A stretch of DNA of 64,000 nt from the NCBI RefSeq assembly GCF_963576545.1, contig NC_083641.1:16038002-16102001 (forward strand), written 5' to 3'. Of this stretch, positions 1 to 11,699 are shown in pieces. A program made the translations under genes and the position numbers. The notes under the pieces were generated by a model. That model was not told where the DNA came from, ran no database searches, and worked only from the letters and a program-made list of their open reading frames with translations. Numbering within the stretch: position 1 is the stretch's first letter; every line of letters begins with the position of its first letter. The stretch is from Limanda limanda (taxonomy: Eukaryota; Chordata; Actinopteri; Pleuronectiformes; Pleuronectidae).

Positions 1-420
1 GGGAAATATCAGTAATTCAATGGCATATACTGCTTCTATCATATTGTGTCAGTGCTGCTTAAATAATGAGGTGAACAAATTAAATATATTCTTTAAATGT
101 TCTAACAGTTGCTGTGGAGGTGAAAACCATTTTCAGATTTTCAGAGAATCATTTATCATTGTCCCTCTGTAACATAAACTCTATCTATAGATACATTTGT
201 GGGGTTTCAATCCATTTTAATAATAAAGCAAATCTAGTTATAATGTTAAAAGTATGTATATGTAATTGTCGTAAAATGTGATTTATTTTAAATATTTTTC
301 GAGTAGAATATGAGTGTTGAAATGTTCTAGGTGACCATTTAGAATGTCGTTGCATGTCAGAGCCATAGACTTGGTTATTACCTACTAAGCATGTTGCATA
401 ACATGACTTTATGTGTGCAG
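1..420 (+). other. as3mt intron sequence, left edge of window
   Basis: AT-rich sequence ending in a splice acceptor (tgtgtgcag) just before the first exon seen here. The gene's first exon, which would encode roughly the first 14 residues including the start Met, is not visible and should lie left of the window. I see no other feature in this stretch; the short open frame on the minus strand is chance. Confidence 0.6.
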
Positions 421-3400
421 AAATACTATGGCGGACGACTGGAGTCCTCCTGTGACCTGCAAACAAGTGCTCCCTCCTGCAGTCTGTCCTGCAGCCCAGT
501 GCCCAGTGTGGCAGACGCACTGAAGCTGGTTCACCCAGAGGTAACAAAAAGGTACAGTACCTCTTCACTCTCTATGTCAAGTTTAGTGTTAAAGCACATT
601 TAAAACAGCCAGAGTTCACCAAAGTCCTATATGATCCACAAGAACAAATAGAAATGCAAGAACACATTTCCCTTGTGTATTATGTACATATGTACAAATT
701 AATCTATGATAAAATTGTCATAAATGTTATCATTTAAAACTATCTACAGGTCGTTCAAAGGTTGAAATGTCTTTGTAAGTCTATCTTCAAGAGAAGAAGG
801 TGCGGTGGTAATAAAAGATTAGATAAAAAAACCTACAAATTAAAAGCACACACTGCAGCCATTGTCTACATGAAGGAGTCAGGCAGCTGCATTAAGAAAA
901 TACTTAGTGAAAATCTCTGTGAATACATGGGACGTGTATACTGTCCCATGTATTCACAGAGATGTTATGGCTGAAATCTCTGCACAGTCAATGACCTACC
1001 TCTAGTTCATCAAAATCACATCAAGTAGAAAAAAACCCTCTTCCTATGGTCTTTTGTAGCTTCTTTTGTCTTCTTGTCCATACACATCCCATCATTGAAC
1101 AGTAACTTTGTATGAATGCACTCTTGTCCTTAACAATACCCTCTCAACTTCCAGATTCTTCGGGTGCGGACTTCCCTTCCCCGCGAAGCTCGAGGGCTGC
1201 AAAGTGCTGGACCTCGGCAGCGGCTCCGGCAGAGATTGTTTTGCCTTCAGCAAACTCGTTGGCCCGAGTGGACACGTGACGGGGATCGATATGACGGAGG
1301 AGCTGGTAGCTAGACATGCATGTACACGCCAGCGACTCTTGAGTTCTGTACTTTCTACTGATTTAACTCGTCTCTGTTTAGATCACTGCCGCTCGTCAGT
1401 ACATTGAGTATCATCAGAAGAAGTTTGACTACAAGGAGTCCAACGTGACCTTTGTCCAGGGGTACATGGAGAAGCTCGGGGAAGCTGGCATAAAGAGTGA
1501 CTCAATGGATATTGTGCTGTAGGTTAAGATTAGAGCTGTTTAGGTTAGAGCTGCTTTCAGACATAGGCCGTGTATGTGAGCACAAATGTCTGATTGAAAG
1601 CCTCCTGACTTTCTGCGGACTCTCTCCGGCCAGTCCCATAGTATAAAGTCAGCAGAATGTCCGGAGGAGCCAATGTGAGAACACAGCAGGAGATCCATCG
1701 CAGAATTACGAGTGAGTGGGAGGCAAAGAGAAAACCAATAGTGATGAGACAGCGGTGCCACACTGGTATAAGACACAAACAAAGAGGTCAACGCCAAAGC
1801 TGGTGTCGATGTGCTGTAAACAAAAACGCGTGATCTCTACAGCAGGATTCATACGGTACATCCTGCCTCTGTTTTGTGCACCACCACTCATTTGAATACT
1901 GAGATTTCTGAGTCTCCTGCTGCGTTACTTTGTGAAGTGTAACTTTCTGAGGAAGTTTGGACCCAATTCTCCAGAGGTCATGTCTGAAAACAACTTATGA
2001 CTCTAGTCTACAAGATCTGACAATTAACGTAATGATCTGTTACTCGCAGAGAGCTTTGTCATGTTGATAAAAAAACTTTTTTGTCCTTCTAATCTATCCA
2101 GATCCAACTGTGTCATCTGTTTGTGTCCTGATGAAAGAGCAGTGCTGCAGCAGACCTACGACGTCCTCAAGGTTGGTCTGAGGAATTTCCACCAACTAAA
2201 TGATTAGGGAAAGTGGTGCTTTCCACATGCACCGGCTAATAGTCGACTACTCATCGAAGCTGGGGCGGTAACTTTATCTTACTGTGTCCTTTAATTTTGT
2301 TATTTTATTTTAATAATTGGCCGCGGTGAAGTGACGTTGATTCAAGTAAAGCAACATTACCTAATTTTGCTTAACAACAGCATGGTTCAAGGGGATAATT
2401 AATGTTTTTCTTACTTTCAGAGGTAAATATTTGATTAATGGGTCGCCTTTAAACAAAATGTCTGTCAATAGTCTGAGTTAATGGTTAGTTGGTCATGAAT
2501 CTGTGTACCACTCTAAATGGAATAGTTCTTCCATGTGTCATGCCACACCAAACAAAAGTTTGTGGAAAAGTTGGTAATCATTTATGATTTGTATCCTTTT
2601 ATAAAGGAGGGAGGTGAACTGTACTTCAGTGACATGTATGCCAGCAAAGTTGTTCCTCAACACATGAAGCATGATGCAGTCCTGTGGGGTAAAACAATGC
2701 TCCACCATAATCTAAAATGTCAAGTTTAAAGGCCACACATGCAAATGAGGATCACTTTATCACTGATAAACAGAATGCATTCACTGTTGTTTTCTTCTTT
2801 TTGGTGATAGGTGAAGGAATGGGTGGCGCCTTGTTTTGGCAAGACCTAATTGCATTGGCCCATAGCATAGGTTTCAGCACTCCACATCTTGTCTCAGCAA
2901 GCAACATTGTGATCTACAACGATGATCTCAAGGCAAAGGCAGGTAATGAAAAGAAAAAAAGGGGTAAGATTTAACTTTAAAGACGTGTGTAAAGATCATT
3001 CTGCAGCTGAGCCAGCTCTTCGTTTCTCAGGGGATATCAGCTACGCCTCAGGCACCTACCGGCTCTTCAAGCTGCCAAAACGTCCAGTCACGTTCAAGGC
3101 AACAGTGACCTACAAAGGAACTGTAGGAGATTTCCCAGATCAGCTGGACTTTGATTCATCACACTGTTTCAAGGTATTTCACAAGTGACCAATTGGCGTA
3201 TTGTTAAAAGAAATAAAACATTTGTAAAATACTTTAAAACAAATGTACTGTATCATTATGTCAATGTTTTCTTTCGGCTTTACAGAAAGATGTTGCAGTG
3301 GAGGTAGATGGAGAGATGGCAGCAACTCTCCAGAGTTCCCGTTTCTTCCCTGATTTTGAAATTGAGATGTCAGATAAACCGGAGTCCATCTCAGAGTCAA

Positions 3401-3748
3401 CACCACAGGTAGCCGTTATTTTGGGTTTAATGGCTAAGATGCTTTAATTCTAATTGATTAATGGTTGCATTCACTGTATCTTGAACCTATCATGTGCATG
3501 CAATCAGATATGTTTCTTTAAATTATTTGTAATTGTCTTAAATTTCCAACTTTAAATATTAAAAAATACATTAAATTGCACAACTTAAACTTTGATTCTA
3601 AGAGATACTCGACCCCAAAAGATAACACATTGACCACTAATGTTCTTCATTTTTTCCTCAGTTCTGCCACCTCAACCCGTTTCTGTTGGCTGACAGACTG
3701 GGGTCTTGTATCAAACAATGCTCCAAAACAGGCAAAGAAAAAGTCTAA
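421..3748 (+). CDS. as3mt: Arsenite methyltransferase (As3mt), 5'-truncated by the window
   Basis: S-adenosylmethionine-dependent enzyme that methylates As(III) to mono- and dimethyl arsenicals in the cytosol. Nine exons are read: 421-551, 1155-1305, 1382-1518, 2102-2171, 2607-2688, 2811-2942, 3031-3173, 3286-3408 and 3662-3748 (stop TAA 3746-3748). All have GT-AG borders and matching phases and give 351 codons plus stop; human AS3MT is 375 aa, so only the N-terminal tip is missing. The SAM-binding motif LDLGSGSGRDC and the GHVTGIDM strand lie in the second exon. Cysteines equivalent to human C32 (SAPSC), C61 (FFGCGL) and C156 (SNCVIC) are present. The residue equivalent to C206 is glycine (WGEGMGG instead of WGECLGG), which may weaken arsenic binding. 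The gene is convergent with the AIFM-type gene downstream. Identification is firm; activity is uncertain because of the lost cysteine. Confidence 0.95.
913..963. repeat. Perfect 21-bp inverted repeat (hairpin)
   Basis: Arms 913-933 and 943-963 are exact reverse complements around a 9-base loop. It lies in the as3mt intron between exons 421-551 and 1155-1305. Function unknown. Confidence 0.9.
1549..1995 (+). mobile_element. Non-autonomous inverted-repeat DNA element, copy 1
   Basis: It is bounded by imperfect 16-bp terminal inverted repeats (agctgctttcagacat at 1549, atgtctgaaaacaact at 1980; 14 of 16 match). The interior shares blocks with 9052-9275 and 53849-54376, such as ggtgtcgatgtgctgtaaac and a ctgctgcg...ctccagag block near the right end. 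There is no coding capacity. I could not find a clear target duplication. It sits in an as3mt intron (1519-2101). Superfamily not assigned. Confidence 0.65.
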
Positions 3749-3945
3749 TGAATACAGACGAAATGGATTTGAAGACTCCTCAAATTGTTTTTGTAGCGCT
3801 GGAGTTGTAGTCAAGGATTTGTTTTTTTTCAGGATATCACATTGACCGTTTGTGTTCACAGTCAATGCTGTTATAGTATAATCAATAATTGTTTTACAAC
3901 ATTGCATCATCAATGAAAAACATAAATAAAAATCTCAGTAATGTT
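3749..3945 (+). terminator. as3mt: as3mt 3' UTR and poly(A) signal
   Basis: A canonical AATAAA lies at 3925-3930, about 180 bases after the stop codon, so the mRNA probably ends near 3945. The transcript end is inferred. The opposing gene's candidate poly(A) signal is only about 60 bases further on. Confidence 0.6.
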
Positions 3946-3987
3946 TGTGTCTCCAAAAATCTTTTCTCTGTTGTGGTCAATCAATGA

Positions 3988-4728
3988 TTTATTAAAGTGT
4001 GTGTGTGTAGCACAAAGTGAAGGTGAAAAGAACAAGTAAACATTACCATAGTTAGCCCACAGTTGTTGAAGGCTGATTATATGGATAACCAGTGCTGTTC
4101 AAACTCATTCATTCAATACCTGAGCAACACGTATTTCCTGAGTAAATAAAAGACCTTTAAGATACTACATAAAGACAAAACAAGCTACATCGCCGCTATA
4201 AACATTTTCGGTATATTGGATAAAGGCATAACAGTGTGTATGAAACAAAAAACTCAAACAGAAAAGTCAAAGTGAAGGAACTGTTAATTATCAACATGTT
4301 ACTGTATTGTAGATTTCAAATAACTTAAACCCTCACTCGAAAAAGTGGATACATTACAGTGTACTATTTTTGCAGGGATCTTAAAAATGTAAAGCTTATA
4401 AATATATTTGGATATAATGATGTGTAAGGCTAACACAATTCATTAATGACAAAGTGGAATGGTTGACACACTTTACTTTCATTGTGGTGAAACTGATTTA
4501 GACGTATCCAGGCAATATTCATTATGCTGAGATGAGATTATTCACTTGATGCCCAAAGTGGAAATTCAGTAAAGCTGTGTGTGGGAAACTATGGTAACGG
4601 ATTTCTGAGTAAGGGAAGAGAAGAGGTCTGATTGGCTGGCAGGAAGCCAGATGCAGTGAATGGACAAAGGGCGGGAGGAGTGATATCGTCCGCAAGTGGC
4701 ATTGCTCCTGAACACAGAAGCACTCTGG
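3988..4728 (-). terminator. aifm4: 3' UTR and poly(A) signal of the AIFM-type gene
   Basis: On the minus strand, an AATAAA (plus-strand TTTATT at 3988-3993) lies about 740 bases beyond the stop codon at 4729-4731. No earlier exon-like sequence was seen, so this stretch is read as 3' UTR. The exact end is inferred. Confidence 0.5.
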
Positions 4729-7700
4729 TCACATCTGCAGCCAGCTCATGTCATCGGATCTGAGAAGATTAAAAAAGAGAGAAAACTAATATTCAGTAAA
4801 GAGCCATAAGCAGGTGACAAGGCACAAGTGCCGAGGAAAAACAAAGCCTATCAATGTGTTGACCAGAGCTTCGATTGTGTAGTCCCACTTACTGAACTAA
4901 AACACAACTGCACTGTGGATATTACCCATGATCCCCAGCTTCCTTAACCAAAAGAGCTGCCGTTGTAACAAATATACCAAACTTGCTTTACTTCTGGCAA
5001 TTTAAACATTGTCAGTGAACCCTCAAACTGACAAAGCTGCTAATTTGAGATAAAAAATGTGTTCCTTTAAAAGGGCCAATGTTGTGTTCACAGTTTGTTA
5101 AGTTAACCCCAAGTGGCATAACTAAGCTTTAATAATTGAAACTTAACCTATGTTGCAAATGGGTGTGTTTTAATGCTGTCCAATGGTTTGAGCTGCTTTA
5201 TCCCATCACTGGTAACAAATGACAGAACACAGCAACTATCAAAACTGAGGACTTCATCAGTGTGTCATGTATATGTGGGACATATGTGAACATTGTACAA
5301 TATCACTCACTGAGCCTGTGTCTTTTTGAAAACCTGCCCGGTGGCCATCAGCTCTGCGAGGCAAGCCACAGCAGGTTCGAACGTCAGGCTGGCCGCAGCA
5401 ACCACCACATCATCCCTGTTGAGAATAGGAGAAATAATTATTTTTTAGATTGAGACAAATCCCAGAAAATCATATTCATATGTATCAGGAGTTATTCCAC
5501 AGCTGCTTACTTGATGTAAAATGCCAGGAATTTCCTCTCTTCCACTTTGCCTTTAAATATGATTTCTGTGTATCCCTCGCCATAGCCTGGACGGAGGAAA
5601 TGAAAAGGGGAAATGTGATCGACGCAACCACGGCTGAAATATTCTGATGACAGGGTGAGATTAACTCCATAAACACTAAATAAAATAAATACATGTATTA
5701 CCTGTGTATCTAATGCTCTTCCCAAGCAACGAAGTCCAGAAGAAAGGAACCGACTTAATTTCGGTTGGTTTCTTCAGCATGTTCAGAGCAGCCACTCTTC
5801 CTGAGGTAAAGGAAATTAAGAAACCACCATAAAATTGTCTGGAACAAAATGTGGAAATATACAGATCACAATCTCTGACTTCAGCCTCTTACCGTGAGCG
5901 TGTGACATTTGCCAGTGAGCGATGTTGACTCTTTGGTTGCCACGAATGGCCAGAGGGAAGCTTGTGACATCTCCAGCACTGAAAATGTCAGTTATATTGG
6001 TCCTCATGAACTGTTAGAGAGGATACAGCATCAGCTTTACAAACACGTATGATATGCACTATTTATTTCAGTCATCTGGACACAGGGATTTAAAAATATA
6101 ACGTGTGTTTGACCAGAAGTACTCAAAAACCTTGTCGACAATCACAGCTTTCCTTGAATCCATCTCCACCCCGCTTCCTTCCAGAAAATCTGAGTTAGGG
6201 ATCACACCTGTAAAACAGATCCTTGGGTTGGATTTTTGTTTTTGCAGAGCTGGAAGATCTGAATGTGGGGTATTTTGAGCCGAGGCACCAGGCACCTAAT
6301 TACCAATTCCTGCAATCACCACATCAGCTTCCAGGACTGTACCACTCTTCAGCACCACCTCCTTCACCTGAAAAACACAAAAGAGGAATCTGTGATAGAA
6401 AATACATCAGGTTTGAAGCAGCGTATTGGCAGTTTCCATGAAAAAAAAGCACATAAATAATAAATCCAATTCGATTAAAATAACTTTATCTGATTGGAGC
6501 TTCATTTATGTAAAAGCATCACTGCACATATGCATAGCAGCCTTTAACTACAGAAGTGATAAATAAAGAACATGTTGTATCGCACACTCGATACTAATAC
6601 AACTCAGGAATGATAGTCAGGAGACCGTGATGATTTTAACGTGCATCCTTTTACTCTGTGTTTCACAGGAGAGAGAATACCCAGCATTCAATGGGGTAAA
6701 CAGTGGGGCATTACGGAGGCCCCGAGGGAACAAACTTAATTGAATAACAATACATAACAGAACAGTCTTTAAATGAATAGATCTATCTGTCTGATGGGTG
6801 TAGGCACAAAGCTTTCTTCCACATAAAATAAAATGACTGCTTCAGCTTGAGGGCCCAGGTATAGCTCACCATCATGGTTTACATGGACACTTGAATATAA
6901 TTGAGTTACTGATAATGTTATCAGTAACTCAGGGCTATATGCTAACAGAATAAAGTTAGATTTACCTTGCCATTCTCCCCTTTAATCTCAGTGACTGTGT
7001 CATTCATGTAAAACTTCACGTTTTGCTCCTCCAACATCTGCAGGGGGGAAAAAATTATTATATTTTATATTTAAAAAAAAAAATTCTCTATTCACAGTTA
7101 AAGATGAATCCTCTCCTAAGTACTTACTTGCATCGTCATTTTGCCGATCTCCGGGCCCAGAGACCGCTGATACGGGTAAGTGGAAGTGCCCACCATGGCC
7201 ACACTGGCAGCTTTGTCTGATAAGAAGGAAACCACCTCCATACCTATTGTGTGTTAATAATAATTTATATATTAAGCGAGAGAGCTATGAATCATCACTT
7301 TACCTGATAATCATTAAAAGAAACAAACACCTACAGAGCTCACTGTTGCATTGTAAAGACATCAAATGTAATAACCTATGAAGGAAGCTCCGATGACGAC
7401 TGCCTTTCTCCCAAGACAGGAGCTGTGAATCTCTTTGGCGTCTTCAGCATTCTGCAGTACGTGCACTCCCTGCAGGTCCGAACCGGGACAGCTGAGCGGC
7501 CGGGCCCTGTGAACACGATCAGGACCGTCACACCGCTGTGGAAATCTATGTTTCTGTCTCCGACTGTTTCTAAAAGACTTGAGGAGCAGGATTGATATGA
7601 CTCTAACCTGCAGCCTGTCGAGATGAGGAGCTGGTCATAATGCTGCACAGTGCCGTCACCCAGCTTCACCGCCTTGTCCGCGGGGTTTACAGACACCACC

Positions 7701-10091
7701 TGCAAAATCAAAGAACAGATTTCTTCACAAAGACCAAAGAGAGTTTTTACTCAAAAAGGTTAGAAGACATCACGGAGACTCTGTGTCTTTTTCTTCTCAC
7801 CTCCTTCTGTGTCCACATCTCTATTCCATGTTCTTCATAAAAGTCACTTGACCGGAGGAGGAGGCTGCTGCTTTCCGCGTTCATAGCCTGAAAGGAGGTT
7901 TATGTCACTTAACAACAATCTACATCTCAAACATCAATGATGATCTGGTTCTTTTATTTTGATCGGGACAATGCTTATCTTGTGATAAATGAACCAGCGT
8001 TAGGTGTACATGCAAATTTTCATCTGTTCTTAGCCATTTCTTAAAAAGTGACGTGAAATTAAGTATAACCTATCACATGAAATTACAAATATCCATATCA
8101 GCTCAATTAAAACCCTCCAAACTAACTGTACAGTAAACCCATGATTAGAACACTACACCCAATAAAAAAAGGGAAAAAAGAAAAACCACAGATAAAATAC
8201 GTAGCCACATATACCCTAAAGTTAATATGTATAAAAATGTATATAAAAAAAGTGGGATAATTACCTTACTCAGTTTGGGTTTGTCAATCGGAGGGAGTGT
8301 GTCTTTGGTGATCATGATGATTCGACCCTCGTAGCAGTTCTGTCTCAGCGTCTCCGCACAAACCAGCGAGGCCGGGCCTTAAAAAATAACATATTCACTG
8401 TGTAACATACAGATATTTACTGATAAAACCTATTAATTACACAGGCTATGTTCTTAAAATCTCTGAAGGGCTTGTATTCATTATATCTAGTCCTTACCTC
8501 CTCCTATGAGCAGAACAGTATGTTTGATGTCTGGTACCATGCTGCACATGTCCTTCACTCGCCTGGTCAGATTAAGAGACTGAGGGAAACACAATCGAGA
8601 GACTGTTTAAAATAGGGTATTTTAAGACTAAAATAATGGAAACACCGATAATTTTACTGTACGTATGTTTAACTTGCTGCCTCTTACTTTTTTGTCGATG
8701 GAAACGTACACATTGCCATCTTCAACTTTGACCTGTTAAATGAAATTTTAAAAAGTGTAAGTTCATAGGTAAAGGGATTTATAAAAAAATCCATATTTGG
8801 ATCGAATGAGAAAGTATCGTGAACAATATCACATCTGGTAACAGACTACACATTTTATGAACTGGGGATAAGTAGTAATTTGCAGTTGTACTGCTTCCTT
8901 CTTGCAAAGTTTTGATTAGACACTGTGAACTCAATGTGGTGAGTAGCCGGCATTTCTAAACATAAAGATCCAACAGAACAGCTGATTAGTCTTATTATAG
9001 TATTCCTCCATTTGATTAGTTTCTTGGTCAAAACATACAGTATAGTATTAAAGCTGTTTTCAGATATCAACTCTGGAAAATGACTGGACAGTTGTGTCAG
9101 GACATTTTCCAGAGTTTGCCTTCACATGTGAAGAGCGCAGCAGCATATTGTCTAGGACACACTCATTCAGGACAACAGGAAAAAGTAGAGAATTTTCAGG
9201 AGGCGGAACATACAGCATGAATTCCACTGCAGAAATCATGGTGTTTTTGCTAGAGCAAATCAACACCAGCTCACAAATCTAGTTTTCTTTCCTCAGCCTC
9301 TTCTATGTGTATGACACCTCTTTTCATCCTGAGATATTTGGATTCTTCCAGTTTTGTGTCCATCGCTTGTTAGAAACGTCATCAACACGTTCACTTGCTT
9401 GCTATGAATATTCTGTACAATTTCCTGCTGTATTGTCACATGACATTTTACAGATATTTTACAGGGGGGAATGGAAAACCCTTCATGACTGTGACTACAC
9501 TCTTCTGGATTTGGTTCTGTCATAAGATCAGTAAATGTCATTGGAGGTTGGTCTCTACAGCCGTGTTTCACCTTATAGCATGGAAGGCTGTCCAAACCTG
9601 GATACTCTTCAATGTCTCCGGTTCGGACGTTAAAACAAGCAGCATGAATTGGACATCTGACTCTGTCACCAACCAATGTCCCTGCATCATCAGAGGACAG
9701 AGGGTTAAATTCACTCAAAGCTAAAGCAAAAGCAGAAACGTTCAATTGAGTAATAAATCAGATGTTAATGTACAATGATGAAAGTTTACCTCTGATAAGA
9801 GGAGCGTTGTAATGAGAGCACCGGTTCCCAACAGCACTGTACATGCCGTTGGTACGGACCAACAGCACCTTCTGCTCCCCCACAGTTACTTCTCTCATCC
9901 TTAGTAAACACACAACAGACAATGATACAAAACAGTAAGGAAACAAATCCAGTCGAATCAAACAAATCATGAAAGTATTGATCATCTTGTTTTCCCTGTG
10001 AGAAGAAGACTTACTGTCCATCTTTCAGGTCGTCCTCCTGACAAACCAGTCCAGTCACCTGCTCGTCCCCTAGTTCTTCACACTGACTCAT
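4729..10091 (-). CDS. aifm4: Rieske / FAD-NAD(P)H oxidoreductase, AIFM3/AIFM4 family
   Basis: Complete 534-aa protein. Coding exons in transcript order: 10091-10015, 9899-9790, 9681-9572, 8732-8688, 8579-8498, 8377-8265, 7887-7801, 7699-7608, 7506-7376, 7243-7128, 7037-6966, 6367-6304, 6207-6131, 6010-5893, 5800-5702, 5586-5511, 5415-5311 and 4759-4729. All junctions keep phase and the total is 1,605 nt. Residues 1-99 form a Rieske [2Fe-2S] domain with ligands C53-x-H55 and C72-x2-H75. The FAD motif GGGPAS is at 140-145, the NAD(P)H motif GASFIG at 278-283, and the FAD motif AGD at 404-406, followed by HWQMSHAHG as in AIFM3. The family transfers electrons from NAD(P)H through FAD, and human AIFM3 can trigger apoptosis. 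It is shorter than human AIFM3 (about 605 aa) and begins directly before the Rieske fold, with no obvious mitochondrial presequence. That favours the fish AIFM4 (nfrl) type; the paralogue name is less certain than the family. Confidence 0.88.
4920..5010. repeat. Possible dispersed repeat shared with about 34365-34430
   Basis: Both places carry cccatgat..cccagct and tgtaacaaata.accaaac in the same order with short gaps. It lies between the last two exons of the AIFM-type gene. This is a weak partial match; family unknown. Confidence 0.35.
6902..6931. repeat. Near-continuous 30-bp palindrome
   Basis: Arms 6902-6915 and 6918-6931 are exact reverse complements around a 2-base centre. It is in the AIFM-gene intron between exons 6966-7037 and 6304-6367. 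Function unknown. Confidence 0.85.
9052..9275 (-). mobile_element. Non-autonomous inverted-repeat DNA element, copy 2 (partial)
   Basis: On the plus strand it starts with agctgttttcagatat, a close match to the terminal repeat of the copy at 1549. Read on the minus strand it shares internal blocks with the copies at 1549-1995 and 53849-54376 (ggtgttgattt...caaaaac; ctgctgcgctcttc). The second terminus is not clear, so it is probably truncated. It lies in the intron between exons 9572-9681 and 8688-8732 of the AIFM-type gene. Confidence 0.6.
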
Positions 10092-10092
10092 C

Positions 10093-11469
10093 CTGAAACT
10101 GTGAGATATGAATCTGTTGAGAAAACTTGTGAGTTGTTCGGCCTGAATTCCAACTGACTGTGAGTGGAACACGTGAAACAGGCACCAATAATTAACTATG
10201 AATGAAAATAAAACAAATACAACCTAATACTGAATATAGAACCTCAAAATGTTAAGGCATAAAACATAAATGCAAAGGTTTTCTGCATAATTTTTTCTGT
10301 TAAATAAAGGTTTTTATATTGGCAACCGATTAAATCAGTTACTCTCATATTAGGAGTTTCATCAAGTTCATTGTAGCCACATCTTAAAAACCCTATATGC
10401 TACTGATCTCATATTTTATATTTATATTATATTTTTTTATTTATATAACCTACGGGAATAAAGAGCAGTGAAATTCAAAATGTTTTGTGATGTTCCTTTA
10501 AGCTCCTTTTTATTCCCACTTGTCTGCTGTTGAGACCGTTTCAAGAGCAAATCAATTCTTACAAAATTACAAAAAATACAAAATGCTGTGTCACTGTTGC
10601 AGATAATAACAGGCTCAATTCAAAACTCTTTGTTTTGCAGGACACACCTTATTACCACTCCTTCAGGGCTACTTTGTAAGACAAATACCATAAGTACAAG
10701 TTAATGCGCATGAGTGTGTACATCTCACAACCTGTTTTGTCAGTCCTCTCCCAAAGTGGCCAAAATGGCAAAACCTTTTGGGACTTTGAATGTTTAGCTT
10801 CCACTCCATCACATGATAACACAATGGAGGTATCTGATTGGTCCAAAACTACATACAACCAGACTCAGGAAGAACTAATTTTCAGAGACAGGAACAATAG
10901 AGACTTCTGCTACAGATGATGTGACCACAGCCCACATCCCTGATGTCTGGCATCACATGAGTGGACAGAAACCACTGTGACATGTTGTTAACCTTAACCT
11001 CCATTATAAAACTGCCTCAAGCGAACTGAGGATAATCTGTGCTCTGGTAAAGGCAAAGGGAGGTCACACTAAATTGGGGCTGTAACTAATGACTATTTAC
11101 AGCACTGTATTTATTATTTCCTAGGCTGATCATTAATGGACACATCAGAAGAAGCAGTGAGAAATGCCCATCACAGTTTCCTAGAGCTCATGGTGCCTTG
11201 AATTAGATTTTTGATCAAAACAAGACTTGAGGGATTAAACCTGTAATCGACTCACCATTGCAGCTCTACATCAAACACTGATTATACAGATAAAGGCTTA
11301 TATATAAACAAATCATTATTCACATATCCTCACTTTATCTCTGGCGCCCAAAGCTTTTTACACTCTTAGTTGTAACCACAGCTTCTGGTTTGAGCAGACA
11401 GAAGAGAAATCCGCTTTATTCTGAATGCATACATGTATCGACATTAATGGGAGAAGTATGAGAGCTCAC
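10093..11469 (-). other. aifm4: First intron of the AIFM-type gene
   Basis: It runs from a good donor (acag|gtgagc, minus strand, at 11469) to an acceptor (gtttcag) at 10093, just before the ATG exon. The sequence is AT-rich; no other gene was recognised in it. Confidence 0.55.
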
Positions 11470-11690
11470 CTGTTTTCCTTCACCTGACAGCGATCAGAGG
11501 AAACGATGCTGCTCTGCTGATACACCGATCGTCTCCTCTGCACACACACACACACACACACCGTGGGCTGGTCGAGCATGCGCACTGACAACTCGAGGGC
11601 CCCCTCCCACGTGACAGCCAGGAGGACCCATGTGGTCCTGCTGAAGCTCCTCCCACCACGAGGGAGGGGCGGAGGAGATGAGAGGGACAT
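11470..11690 (-). promoter_or_regulatory. aifm4: 5' UTR exon and promoter region of the AIFM-type gene
   Basis: This GC-richer segment on the minus strand ends at the donor acag|gtgagc (exon end 11470). Splicing it to the exon at 10092 puts the ATG one base into that exon, with an A at -3. A short CA/GT tract lies at about 11540-11560. The transcription start is not resolved. Confidence 0.45.
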
Positions 11691-11699
11691 TCAGTTTGA

